Shown: one piece after another, positions 25,222 through 35,793 of the stretch
Numbering within the stretch: the first letter of the stretch is position 1
Layout: every line of letters begins with the position of its first letter
Source: Trichaptum fuscoviolaceum
Taxonomy: Eukaryota > Basidiomycota > Agaricomycetes > Hymenochaetales > Trichaptaceae
NCBI GenBank assembly: GCA_910574455.1
Contig: CAJSYZ010000008.1
Span: 1,292,707 to 1,356,706, forward strand
Direction: 5' to 3'
DNA: 64,000 nt
The notes under the pieces: generated by a model
Seen by the model: only the letters and a program-made list of their open reading frames with translations
Databases searched by the model: none
What the model was told of the DNA's origin: nothing
Translations under genes and position numbers: made by a program

Positions 25222-26294
25222 ATGGCGGGCACAAAGTACGCGTACGTGAAGTCCTTCGAGCTGCCCGACCCGCTGCTCCCAAACACATACATCGTCTTCC
25301 GCGTCGACGGGCACTCTTTCCATCGGTAAGCTGGGCGCATGCATGCACCACGAAAGCAAGTCAGAGCGCTGAATGGAACAAGGGCGAAGATTCACAGATG
25401 CGCATGGTTTTGCGAAGCCGAACGATGAGCGCGGACTGAGGCTCATGGATCATGCGGCGATGGACTTGATGAGAGAGTATAAAGATGTTGTGCTCGCATT
25501 CGGAGAGTCGGATGAATACAGGCAAGTCCCATATATTTCGTCCATGTATATGGATAATCTAATGCGATAGTGCTAGCTTTCTGTTACGACGCTCAACATC
25601 ACTATACAATCGTCGAGAAGCCAAGATCCTCACGACACTAACATCTCACTTCACTGCCGCATACATCTTCCATTGGGCTGAATACTTCCCTGAAACGCCT
25701 CTTCAATACCCTCCAACCTTCGATGGTCGTCTCGTACTCTATCCTGGGTCTACTGAAGTCCGAGACTACTTTGCTTGGAGACAAGCGGACAGTACGTGTG
25801 CCTTTTGATGAATCGTGCATTGTTTGGCTAAAGTACGCATGCATGTAGCGCATATAAACAACCTCTATAACACAGTCTTCTGGGCGCTTGTACAACAAGG
25901 CGGACAAACGACTACGGAGGCTCACTCTACTTTACGCGTATGTTCACCTTGCTATATCGGAAACACAGAAAATCCGGCTAAACGCCAACTTTTGTTTGGT
26001 GAATAGGGCACTGTTTCGAGTCAAAAGCACGAGATCCTCTTCTCGCGCTTCGGAGTAAACTATAACGAGCTTCCAGCCCGCTTCAGAAAGGGCAGCGTGC
26101 TCGTACGCGAAGAACCGGATGCTGTATCTGAGTCATTAGTAGAGAAGACAGAGACGCAAATTCCGGAAGAAAATGCTGACGATCGTTCGGTGAGAGTTGC
26201 AAAAAAGAAATCCAAACCGATTGTACGTGTATACCACGACGATATTATTGGCGATACCTTTTGGGACGGACGTCCGAATATTCTGAATGAATAA
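25222..26294 (+). CDS. THG1: tRNA(His) guanylyltransferase
   Basis: Adds the essential extra G at position -1 of tRNA(His) by 3'-5' polymerisation. Five exons: 25222-25325, 25390-25521, 25577-25791, 25849-25937, 26007-26294, giving 275 aa, the usual fungal length. Family signatures are FRVDGHSFHRFTDAHGFAKPND (metal-binding Asp), GESDEYSF (second catalytic acidic pair), FDGRLVLYP, NNLYNTVFWALVQQGG and the C-terminal KKSKPIVRVYHDDIIGD. The second intron starts with GC (ACAG/GCAAGT at 25522); joining there gives the expected SDEYSF. Two in-frame acceptors six bases apart (ending 25570 and 25576) could add two residues. It is tail-to-tail with the RING gene, only 75 bp between stops. Confidence 0.95.
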
Positions 26295-26369
26295 TGTGCT
26301 TGTTGCGCAATATGTTGTACATTGACTTGTGGTCTGCCTGACGAATGCATTGCAAAAATACATATGATG

Positions 26370-27609
26370 CTATAAACTGAACATAGTCCGAGGTTTGAGT
26401 CCGATGACACCGCCGCCGCGTCCGTCCCAGCCCTTCAGTACCGCTCGACATACTGGACATCTGCAGCATAACGTTATACCGTACATCAGACTCGTTCGAG
26501 GTTCAGAGGAAAGGAAATACTCACCGCGCGACATGTTCCGGACCCGCCATGAGGCCCGCGCGCTGCAAAGACGCCCGGACGGCCGTGAACAAACATTCGC
26601 CGCAGCATACATGCCCACACGGCGTGAGCGTCGCGTTCGTCGGTGGAGAAAAACATATGGGACACATGTACGCCGATAGCGGCTCCGTTGAGTCTATGAC
26701 GGGCTTTGTTTGTTCTTGTACTGCAGGTCCGTGAGCTGAAGATGGTCCGGTGGAAGAGATGATTTCGATGTCGGGCGAAGTGGGCGTGGATCTTCGATGC
26801 TTTCTGGGAGAGGAAGTCGGTTTCGGATTTGACGGGCCAGCGATGCTAGTGGGAGAAGTATCGATGATTTCATAAACGGAGTTCTGTCCTATTCTTCTCC
26901 GTTTCGACGAACGGCTCCCGCGAACAGCAACTGGAGTCACGTCTGTTATAACCACAGGCCCTTGGCTGGAAATTGTTTCTACTTCCCCTATTACGATGGG
27001 TCCTGGGCTAGATAGCTGTTCTATATCCATGCTTGAACTGCTAAGGTCAATCCCAGAAGTCGACTGCTCTTGACTTTGCGAATCTACTTCGAGATTCAGG
27101 TCCGGTAGCTCCTCGATATCTCTATAATCTTCAGCGTTAACCCCCTGACCTATGTCTTCATCAGCGGATGCAATCCTAGGCCACGCGCCTACCACAACTT
27201 CAAGTTCATCCAAATCGGTCAGTGCCGACAACGACGAGGACGAGGACGGAGTGGAATTGTGTGTTCGATTGGACCCGGAAACAAGGGCTGACACCGGTGC
27301 TGCTGTTACTCCTGGGCTAACATTCCGCGAAGCAACCCGCGAAGCACCTCGCGAAAGCGAGTGCGATGTTGAGCGCGAGCCTCGGGACCGTGAGGCTCTT
27401 GAATTTTGCGAGTTTGATCTGGAGGTGGTGCGCGAAGACCGAAGAATACGAGGACCACTGTGCGACGCAAGTGTTGTCGGCGCTGGAAGGGGAATGTCGT
27501 CGAAGGTAGTTTTCTCCTGATTTTGGGTCTGTACAGACTCAGCTTCCTCGACTGGTCGGAGCTGTGGCCCGGGTTCTGGAGGTTTGATGGTCGAGCTCGA
27601 CGTGTCCAT
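26370..27609 (-). CDS. RING-finger protein with SUMO-interaction-like motifs (candidate STUbL)
   Basis: A 391-aa protein in two exons (27609-26525 and 26460-26370). Residues 1-310 are disordered and Ser/Arg-rich (a Ser-Arg-Gly run near residue 70) and contain at least four short hydrophobic cores flanked by acidic or Ser residues: EVVVGA, GPIVIGEVE, GPVVITDV, YEIIDTSP and DIEIISS. These resemble SUMO-interaction motifs. A basic patch SKRRRIGQ may be a nuclear signal. The C-terminus is a C3HC4 RING: CPICFSPP, CGHVCCGECL and, after the intron, CPVCRAVL, ending GLKPRTMFSL. N-terminal SIM array plus C-terminal RING is the layout of Slx8/RNF4-type SUMO-targeted ubiquitin ligases; the function is inferred, the RING is certain. 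Confidence 0.85.
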
Positions 27610-28126
27610 TATCAGCTCATAAAGGTAAGCTGCAGAATTTATCTGAGCTTAATGTTGAGTTAGAGACAAAGCGAATTGTAGGCCGCCAGGTGGTAATCTG
27701 ACATACATAGGCCTGTTAGAGGACGTCAAAGATGCGCGGAAACAAATGTGCTTGAACCTCGGAAGACGCGTCGTCAAAACCAGAGACTTATAGCAGGACC
27801 CCGGAGCACTCTAATTAGCAGTTATGAATCAAACATTCGAAAGTCGTTACTTTATTAACAGAATATGCATATGATATCAAACGTCACGAACTGTTCGCCT
27901 GAATCGCTTTGAACAGAATATACATACGTATGACATTTGAGCTTCGCGTTGCGATTGTAGTCAGATACATTCGGGGTCCTTGAACACGTCTACAGTACTT
28001 TCTGCGCGACCTCGTGACAGTCAAGTTAGCTGGCAACATCTCTCAAGTCTTATACAACCACGTCCTTCGACGTTCTCCTCGTTCATTTCCTCTCCTCTCC
28101 TCCCTCCTCCTCATCAAAACTCTGCG
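27610..28126. promoter_or_regulatory. Divergent promoter between the RING gene and the Erv41-like gene
   Basis: 517 bp separate two divergent start codons. A pyrimidine-rich run (about 28075-28115) lies just before the Erv41-like ATG. No coding content is supported. Confidence 0.45.
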
Positions 28127-30095
28127 ATGGAAGAGGAGTCCATCCTCGACAAGCTCGACAAGGCCGCACCCGCCTCGCTGAACCAGTTCGACGCCTTCCC
28201 GAAGCTTCCCACCACCTACAAAGCCCGCTCGGGCGAGCGCGGATTCCTCACGCTTCTCGTCGCTTTCGTTTCCTTTCTCCTGGTTGTAAATGACATTTCT
28301 GAGTTCATCTGGGGATGGCCGACATATGACTTCGGTGTCGACCATGATAATAAGAGCTTCATGAATGTGAACGTCGATATTGTAGTGAATATGCCATGTG
28401 GATGTGAGTTGCGCTCCTACGATCTAATGATATACATCTTATCAAATTTTCCGTAGTCTTAAGTGTAGATCTTCGAGATGCGGTTGGTGACCGACTATTT
28501 CTCAGCAATGGATTCAAGAGAGACGGAGTAAGCCTCCTAATCTTTCCATATCTTCTGCTACCTTAATCTTACATCCATACCTCACCTCTGTAGACTCTCT
28601 TTGACCTCGGACAAGCTCAAACGCTAGCGTATGTAGCCAGAATCCACTACTCTAAATTAAATGTTGAAGTAAGCAATGTGTAGAGCACATTCACAAGCTC
28701 TATCCGCCAGGGAAGCAGTGGCGAAGTCGAGAAAGTCCCGAGGCTTCTTCGACGTCCTTCTCCGTCGATCTGGCAACGAATTCCGCCCTACTTACAACTA
28801 TAAAGCTGATGGAAGTGCGTGTCGTGTATATGGAACGATGGAGGCGAAGAAGGTCACAGGTGAGGAATCATGTTCGTGATTTTCTTTATTCGAACTAAAA
28901 TAGCGTTTGCTGTTTCTCAGCTAACTTACACATTACCACCCTCGGTCACGGATATGCTAGCAGACAGCATGTTCCACATAATCGTGAGTTGTGAAATTTG
29001 CTTCAAGTAAAAACGGGTATTTGAAGGCTTGTCTGTAGTCATGAATCTCTCGCATGTCATTACCGACTTTTCATTTGGCCCTTACTTCCCTCAAATGACA
29101 CAACCTCTCACAAACACACTCGAGATTGCTCAAGATCGTAAGCCTAGTCTTTGAGCTAGTTGTGAAATGATTTTGCTAGTTTATCTGACTTTGTTTGTTT
29201 CTCGTTTACAGCTTTCGTGGCTTACCAATACTTCCTTAGTGTTGTCCCGACTACGTACAAAGCTCCACGAGCGAAGCCCGTTTCGACGAACCAGTACAGC
29301 GTGACGCACTACACTCGCGTCTTAACGCATGACAACGGTACTCCTGGCATCTTCTTTAAATTCGACTTAGAGCCTCTGCGGATGACCGTGCACCAACGCA
29401 CAACGACGCTCATGCAGCTTTTCATCCGGTATGTAGCAAACTAATAGTCCTTCCTCGACATGAGTGTTTTTACTTACATTACTTCTGATCAACCTTGCAG
29501 TGTCGTAGGAGTTGTCGGTGGCGTCTGGTGCTGCGCCGGCTGGGCCTTCCGTATCTCCTCTAAAGCCATCGACGTCGTCTCTGGAGCGGACCGCTCGCCC
29601 GGCCTCGTCGCAGCGGAGGCTACCGGCACTTCGATCAAGAAGAAGTGGGGAGGCGGTGAGCTCCGCGCGCGTGTGACACGGCAGGGGGCGGGATGGACCG
29701 TCGAAGGCGATAGCAGTCCGTACGCAAGCTACGTCGGCACCCCTGTGACGGGCACAGGCCCCGGGTTTCCCCCGCCGTATAGCCCATATGCACAGGCCCC
29801 TCTTACACCTCACACCCCGTACTCGAATGTACATACACCCGCGCACGGGACGGCACCGCCGAGCGCGTTGCCCTCGGGTGTGGATGCTGCGAGTCTGAAT
29901 GGAGGTGCGTACGCGGGCCTAGGGCTTCCTTCTCCCTCCGTGTTCGCTACGCAGCAAGGCGGTACACTCCCACCGTCGCCGTTTGGTGTGTACCCGCCAA
30001 CACCAAACCCATCCACGCCATCTTTTGGACCACAGTCGCCCCCGGGTCCGCCGAGGAGGATACCGAGCAAGGATAAAGACACGAAAAAGGATTGA
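28127..30095 (+). CDS. Erv41/ERGIC2-like COPII vesicle protein with long C-terminal tail
   Basis: Cargo receptor cycling between ER and Golgi, 501 aa. Eight exons: 28127-28403, 28457-28527, 28594-28628, 28711-28859, 28921-28983, 29039-29137, 29212-29428, 29501-30095. The N-terminal block FDAFPKLPTTYKARSGERG leads into the first membrane helix, then the lumenal domain (VNVDIVVNMPC, LFDLGQAQTLAEA, CRVYGTMEAKKV, NLSHVITDFSFG, YFLSVVPTTYK) and the second helix after FFKFDLEPLR. It lacks the Cys-rich block of Erv46, so Erv41 is the better match. Yeast Erv41 is about 350 aa; here a Pro/Gly/Thr-rich cytosolic extension of roughly 130 residues follows the second helix and ends in a charged KDKDTKKD stretch. 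Confidence 0.9.
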
Positions 30096-30377
30096 TCTAC
30101 AGCAAGGAGTTGGCCTTCCTTTTCCCCTTCTGTCTACTTTGCTTATGTATTAGCATATCTTGCTTGCTATCGTACATCTTTTCACTCATGTTTAAAATGC
30201 AGTATCATGGAATAAAAGTGCAAATACTTACAATGATTGGATTATGACTTGAATAAGAGGCCTTGATGCATATATGTCGATAGTTACTGCATGAAAACAA
30301 GTCAAAGGCAAATTGAAGTCCATGATGATAATCTACAAAGCTAAATTCTGTCTCAGACAATTATGTGATGGATTGTC

Positions 30378-31658
30378 CTAAATCTCGAGGAAGTCATCGT
30401 TTTCCTTAATTAACAAGTCCAGAAAAGCGAAGAACGACGTTGCAGGGAAGCCGACGACGTTGTTATAATCGCCATCAATTTTTTTGACCAACATTCCTCC
30501 CAGACCCTACGAAGTGCGAGAGAAATCATAAGACAGCTTGATCAGATGAAATGGAACAGAGTGGAAGGCGGAGAATGTATAGACGATAGGAATTGGGGAC
30601 TGGGATCAAAAACACTCACCTGAACGGCGAATCCACCTGCTCGGTCAAGCCCTTCTCCGCTGTCCGCGTATGCCTCGAGCAAATACGTCGGACAATCCGC
30701 GAAGTGCACTAACGTACGCTCGTCTATCGACCTTTATAAAAATTAAGCCGTTAACCCCCTCCATTTTGCGCGCTTAGAATTCAATTGCTACTTGCTTGAT
30801 CTCATATCCTGGGGCCGTCAATATTGGGTACACTGCAACAGTACATCAAATCAACCCACGTCGGGAATACATAGATTCGCGGAACGCGAATTGCAAGAGG
30901 AAAAATAGTAAACTCGAAGCATACCTAACGATACGCCCGTGACCACTTCGCATACAGTGCCGTTCATATCCAGGAGCATTCTAAGATTGTCCGCTTTTGA
31001 TATCGGCTTCTCGAGTACCTCAGGCCGCTCTTGAGGCAGGAGAGAACTATCGATATTGGATATGGCGTGCGTGGTGTGCGTTAGGACGACAGTGTCAGCT
31101 GGTGATTCGTTATTTCCCAGAGTAAGTCTTCGAACCCTGGGAGTACGTAGATTCCGGAAAGCATACCTCCAATGACAAGATCAGGAGCATCGTCGGGGTT
31201 TTGTGCCTTCGTGCCGGCGTCAGCTCGATACTACGGTTTGCAAGATAGGCGGGAGAACATACGATGAGCCGTTCATAAACTTCTACTGCCTTCTCAGAAG
31301 CAGTTGCAACAGGGTATTCGTGTAGATCCTCGAATGAGCTGTGCGGAAGCGTCTCTTCGAATGTCGATGGCACGACCTCCGGGTCCAGCCCCTTTAACAA
31401 CAGAGACAAAGGACACAAATCATCCAAATTTCCCCCAGAACAGAATATTGTCACATTTGGCGAATGTTATCGAGTATTGTCGTAGAATTCTTGAGTGCAC
31501 GCATACAACGGATGGGCTTGCGGAAGACGCACAAATGTCTTCAGTATCTCCTTTCTCCTGGGGCTTGCAGAGGCGAGAACGACGCGTTTCCCGTGCAATT
31601 TCGTGAGACCAGGCACCTTCAAGGCGTTGGGTAGTACAGCTTGGTGTTTGGGAGCCAT
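30378..31658 (-). CDS. Maf-like nucleoside triphosphate pyrophosphatase
   Basis: House-cleaning nucleotide pyrophosphatase of the Maf/HAM1 fold (dTTP/UTP or related substrates in the family), 248 aa. Seven exons: 31658-31533, 31391-31263, 31206-31167, 31098-30925, 30832-30796, 30731-30620, 30506-30378. Signatures in order are LASASPRRKEIL (phosphate loop), PEVVPSTFEET, VATASEKAVEV, LVIGADTVV (catalytic Asp), VLEKPISKADNLRMLLDMNG, VVTGVSLV, EGLDRAGGFAVQG and the C-terminal NVVGFPATSF. The fifth intron appears to start with GC (ATCAA/GCAAGT, at 30795 on the minus strand), which gives EIKSIDERTLVHF; GT alternatives break the frame. Several exons are under 45 nt, so automatic prediction is likely to fail here. 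Confidence 0.92.
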
Positions 31659-32387
31659 AGAGAGATATTGGGATCAAGAGCAAAAGCCACAGCAGTGGCA
31701 GGCACTGGCACGGCGTTAATATTGATTCAAGTTGTAGCGGAGATTTAAGTTCAGTTTTAGAGTCTAATCAACGTGAGCAACTTCCTCACCTTCCCCGTCA
31801 TGGTCATAGAATACAACGATACCTCCACGTCTCATGGGGCTGAAGTTACTCGACACTGGCAGTTCCCAGTCCATCCGCGAATCGCCACCAATTTTCAAAC
31901 AACCCTACGCAGAATATGCTTTCCCAGGGACACGTCTTGAAGCCCGGTGTGGCTGCGAGTCCAGGAGAAAGGTTATCAACGACTCTTGCCGTCTTTGTGC
32001 ACATCGTTCCTATCTCTACATCCGAGATGTTGTTTCGGGTTGATGGTAAACCCTGACTGTGATCACGGTGCTCGTCAAGATCTACAATCTTTATGCACAC
32101 TTCTCCCATCTCCACGAAAATATCTGCTCCATATATGTGTCTATATTCAACTAATTTATTTGGCCCCATATACTTACTGACCGTTCCGTATCCAGTGTAC
32201 GGGACTTGTCAGCCAATACCTTCCGTGATGCATTGCGAACCATCAGCAACTAGCTAGTAGCAGTTAGCTCCACTATGAAACGTGATCTGAGGCACACAAG
32301 TCCTTAAGATGCAGCACAATAAATATCTGATGTCAGAAATCTTCTCCCCCCCCTTATTTTCGTAAGTTTGCGTCTACTCTCTTCGCG
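31659..32387. other. Intergenic region, no supported gene
   Basis: This 729-bp gap separates the divergent Maf-like and membrane-protein genes and must hold both promoters. Short frames at 31834-32043 (plus) and 31846-32169 (minus) have no recognisable content. Confidence 0.5.
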
Positions 32388-33728
32388 ATGTCCTTTACGA
32401 CTACGAATGAGTCTCAGAGCGATATACACTTGGAGCAATCCGATATCGACGGGATTTCGATTGGTGGCCTTGCGTGTGGTGAGTAAGACCTGGTTAACTC
32501 TGGCCAAATCATAGCTCATCCTCAATATCTATTAACCTAGGCGTTCACCTAGCTCTCTTTCTTGAGTGTGTTCATCAGTTAGTTGCCAAACCTTCGGAAG
32601 AAAAGATTAAATGGCATCTCGTTGCCTACGTGTTTGTAAACTTTACTCTGGGGACCATCGCATTCGGCACTGGTGTCAAGTTCAATGAAATGATGTTTGT
32701 TGATGACCCAGGGTTTCCTGGTGGGCCCCTTCGCTTCTCTTTCAGTAGCAACTATGGGGATTGGCAAAATCTTGCATCGATCGCGACGTTAGTCTCTTTC
32801 ACCCCGACAGAACTCTAGTTCAAACTGAATGAAGCTGCTTCCTAGACCAATGGTGATATCGTTTCTTGCAGATAGTCTAATGGTGAGCTTGACAGCATCT
32901 TGCATCTATTGTATCAGGGTTCGAACTTTAGTCAAAACACAGATATCTCGCCTTTTCATATTCTGCAGAAAGTCCTGGTTTGTGATTGCATTCCCAGCTG
33001 TCCTACTCGCCGCATTCATCGGTAAGCATATCCCAACCTCCGCTCTGTCCCTAGTAAATGTATCTTAATCAATCGATAGTGCTCTCTATTTTCCTCCTTG
33101 TCTTATCTGCACACCCCAATGATGCTTATTGGTCTTTTCGTGCGATTAGTTTCGGAACGCCATGTTGGATTTTGACGACTTTGATTAACTTTTATGCCAC
33201 TTGTTTTATAATGGGTCGCATCTGGTTTTGGCGTAGGAGCATACGACGCTCGCTCCAGCCTCCAGCATCGAAATTGGACCTGTCTTCGTCTTTTTCCTTG
33301 TTCAGTTATCTGGGGCAAACATTCCGAGGCAATGTTGACCAACGACAGAGAACGGGGGACATGAGCGCGACCCATCTTGAAGGAGACGTCATGTATACTT
33401 CCGTAATGACCATGCTTGTGGAGAGCTTTGCGTTATCAACTGTATCTGGTTCTCTTTATATTGGCGCATACGTTGCGAAAGCCGACTTGCAGAACTACGT
33501 CGGATCTGCTTATAGCCAGATTGTGGTGAGTATCCTCTGTATTATTTATTACATCCATTATATTCATTAAGTTATAAGGCAATAACTCCTCTTCTCTTAA
33601 TCCTTCGAGTCGCTCGAGGCACGGCATGGTCCCAGCGCAAAGTGCAAGGGCTCACAGAAATCCTCTTTACCCCTTCCACAACCGAACAGGAAGTACGGTC
33701 CTCCGATGAAAGACCGCAGGAGGGCTAG
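32388..33728 (+). CDS. Multi-pass membrane protein typical of agaricomycetes
   Basis: A 349-aa predicted integral membrane protein in six exons: 32388-32478, 32541-32787, 32846-32882, 32943-33021, 33080-33525, 33579-33728. I count about seven hydrophobic helices, for example GLACGVHLALFLECVH, HLVAYVFVNFTLGTIAFG, VISFLADSLMISRLFIF, WFVIAFPAVLLAAFIVLSI, WILTTLINFYATCFIMG, TVSGSLYIGAYVA and IVAITPLLLILRVARG. The ADSLM-[IV]-x-RLF-W-like block followed by a SWFV helix is shared by a large, expanded family of uncharacterised seven-helix proteins in mushroom genomes. I recognise the family style but no function. An intron at 32883-32942 is needed; reading through it keeps the frame open but inserts a foreign polar segment into a helix. 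Confidence 0.8.
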
Positions 33729-33943
33729 TGGATGAAGTGTTCCTCTCCTATCGTTTCGCTTCGTTTTGGTTTGTTTCCTATCAGGTGTACGTCGATTACT
33801 GTCACATGAGCTCTAACACGTATCCCTAATCTACAGGATAGCTCACAGAAAGCGATGACAGCTACACTTTCATTATACACTAATTTACACACAAAAGAGT
33901 CAACAAAAGCTGTGCATGACAGTGTATTTATTGCCGCAGACGG

Positions 33944-34250
33944 TTAACAGAACCTTGACTTCCCACAGAAGTCTTCTGCCGATGGGAATCGATGGCCACC
34001 AGCAAAGTCCTCCAGGGGCTTGACTGTCTGGCCGACTACGTCTCCTAATAATCCGCCCTTGTTGTCATTTTGCCCTTGATTTTGAGCGTTAGAACCTTTG
34101 GTTTGACCGCTCTCTCCCGGCTTGACGTGTTGTTGCATGGTAAGTTAAGAAAATTGTTATAGGAAAGGTGGACCATACATTGCTTGGCAGAGGAAGTGCT
34201 AAGGCTACTCCCAACAACAATGATATAACAAAAATAGCTGTTGTCTTCAT
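33944..34250 (-). CDS. Small secreted protein
   Basis: An 82-aa protein in two exons (34250-34179 and 34120-33944). The first exon is essentially a signal peptide, MKTTAIFVISLLLGVALA followed by LPLPSN. The second begins PGESGQTKGSNAQNQGQN, a Gln/Asn/Gly-rich stretch, and ends EDFCGKSRFC with two cysteines. No family is recognised. Length, signal peptide and low complexity fit the small secreted proteins common in basidiomycetes. Confidence 0.7.
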
Positions 34251-34488
34251 GGTAGTGGTCGAATGTAACGAATGTTTCTAATTAATGTATGATCAGCGGT
34301 GAGTAAGATGTCACATTGTCATCGTAGTACAAGCATTCCGTACCTTGAGTTGAACAAAAGCCGCCCGCGACTGAATAATGAGAGGCTCGAAATATGAAAG
34401 AAAGTTATGGGAGCCCAAGTTTAAGACTAACTGATATCCCCTGGCATGTCCAGGGAACGGGTGTGCTTAATTGCGTGAGACACTGCTA

Positions 34489-34698
34489 GCTCGTCCGAAG
34501 TTACTCCGCCCTGGGAACAATTTGTAATCAACTGTACAGTTCTCTTGCTATAGTTTACTTCATAGGTCGCAGTCACGCGTCACCACACTGGTCGCTCGTC
34601 CGAAGTCACTCCGCACTGGCATCAATTTGTAATCAACTGTACAGTTCCCTTGGTATAGTTTGCTCCATAGTTCGCCGTCACGCGTCATCCCGTCGCGT
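34489..34698 (+). repeat. Tandem duplication, two units of about 105 bp
   Basis: Two adjacent copies begin with GCTCGTCCGAAG at 34489 and 34594 and share CAATTTGTAATCAACTGTAC and CACGCGTCA near their ends, with scattered substitutions. The period is about 105 bp. Confidence 0.85.
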
Positions 34699-35710
34699 GA
34701 AACGACTTCCATTAATACTTGTATATGCATGGTACCATAAACGGTTGTCCTGCGCCGCAGCTCAAGAGGGGCGCTGCGTGTCTCCGTTTTCACTTACGTC
34801 AACGGTCATTGCACAAGTCCTTGACGCCTCCAAATTTGTTCTCCGTGCATGTACTCATACTTAACTTGTATTCGCGTGAACGAGAACTACATGTATAACC
34901 CTCTCTCTGACTTTCGCGCGCTTGCTATATATATAATTAGTACCTGTCAGTGAGAGACCTGCCGTAATGCGCATGACCGCAGTTGTCGTACATCATTTTC
35001 TACCCGTCATCATTGGTTCATCAGAGCTTGCACTGGCAGTGCATGATGTCCATCACGTTCCTCGCACACTCATTGGGTGCAGCATCGCCTCCTAAACTGT
35101 GACTCATGCCGCGGCCTACACATTTGTGCCGCTGACATCAACGGAGTCTCACGCTCGTTCCTGCCAGTTTTGATGACGACGTCGTCTATCTGCGATCTCT
35201 TTCTCATTTAGCAGAGTCGTTATCCTGCGTATTCTGCGCCGTTTGTCATTCTTAGATACGTAGCGTACGATGTGACGTTTGTGCGTCCCTGTACACGTGT
35301 AATAGACGTTTAGAGTGTCTCATGCGGTGGATCGACAACGATAACAATTTGAATATGCTCTTTGTCATTTTATGTCTGCGACCGCAACTTATCCTTTGTC
35401 TCGCATTCTCGCTCGCGTACGCGTTCATACTACTGCGAGGCAGAAGTCGCCGATTCCCTACTGAAAGTGTTCTGAGATAGTCGGTTTCTGAGTCCGCGTC
35501 CTTGCAAAATGCATGCAATAGAACGAGTTTCATAACTTGTGCTGGTGCATTTAAGTTCGTATTGCAGAAATTAGTAAGTGTAGAAGCGACTTGCTTCTGT
35601 AATATTAGGAGCGCAGCCAACTATCTGCATTCGTGCATGCTGTACAGCGCCCACGGGCCTCTAAAAGGCTGCATTGCACTTTGACCGCAACGTCCTTCAT
35701 CTCTTTCATC

Positions 35711-35714
<4 letters not shown>

Positions 35715-35751
<37 letters not shown>
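35715..35751 (+). repeat. CT dinucleotide microsatellite
   Basis: An uninterrupted TC/CT run of about 18 units lies in the 5' leader or promoter of the gene starting at 35794. Confidence 0.9.
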
Positions 35752-35763
<12 letters not shown>

Positions 35764-35793
35764 TGTTCTGTATCTTTCGCTCGCGCCCACGCC

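Larger units (their letters stand above)
34251..35793. other. Non-coding junction region before the mobile block
   Basis: This 1.5-kb stretch contains an imperfect tandem duplication (34489-34698), an AT-rich tatatatata run near 34927 and a long CT microsatellite near its right end. The minus-strand frame at 35252-35620 is not recognised. The left limit of the Helitron-like region probably lies here, but I could not identify a terminus. Confidence 0.45.

Noticed and set aside
32883..32942. Reading through this stretch of the membrane-protein gene without an intron
   Set aside because: The frame stays open, but a GT-AG intron here restores the conserved helix block DSLM followed by RLF, so the intron is preferred.
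34927..34990. Possible Helitron end at an A-TTAG junction
   Set aside because: No hairpin of the expected kind lies next to it, and the matching other end could not be found.
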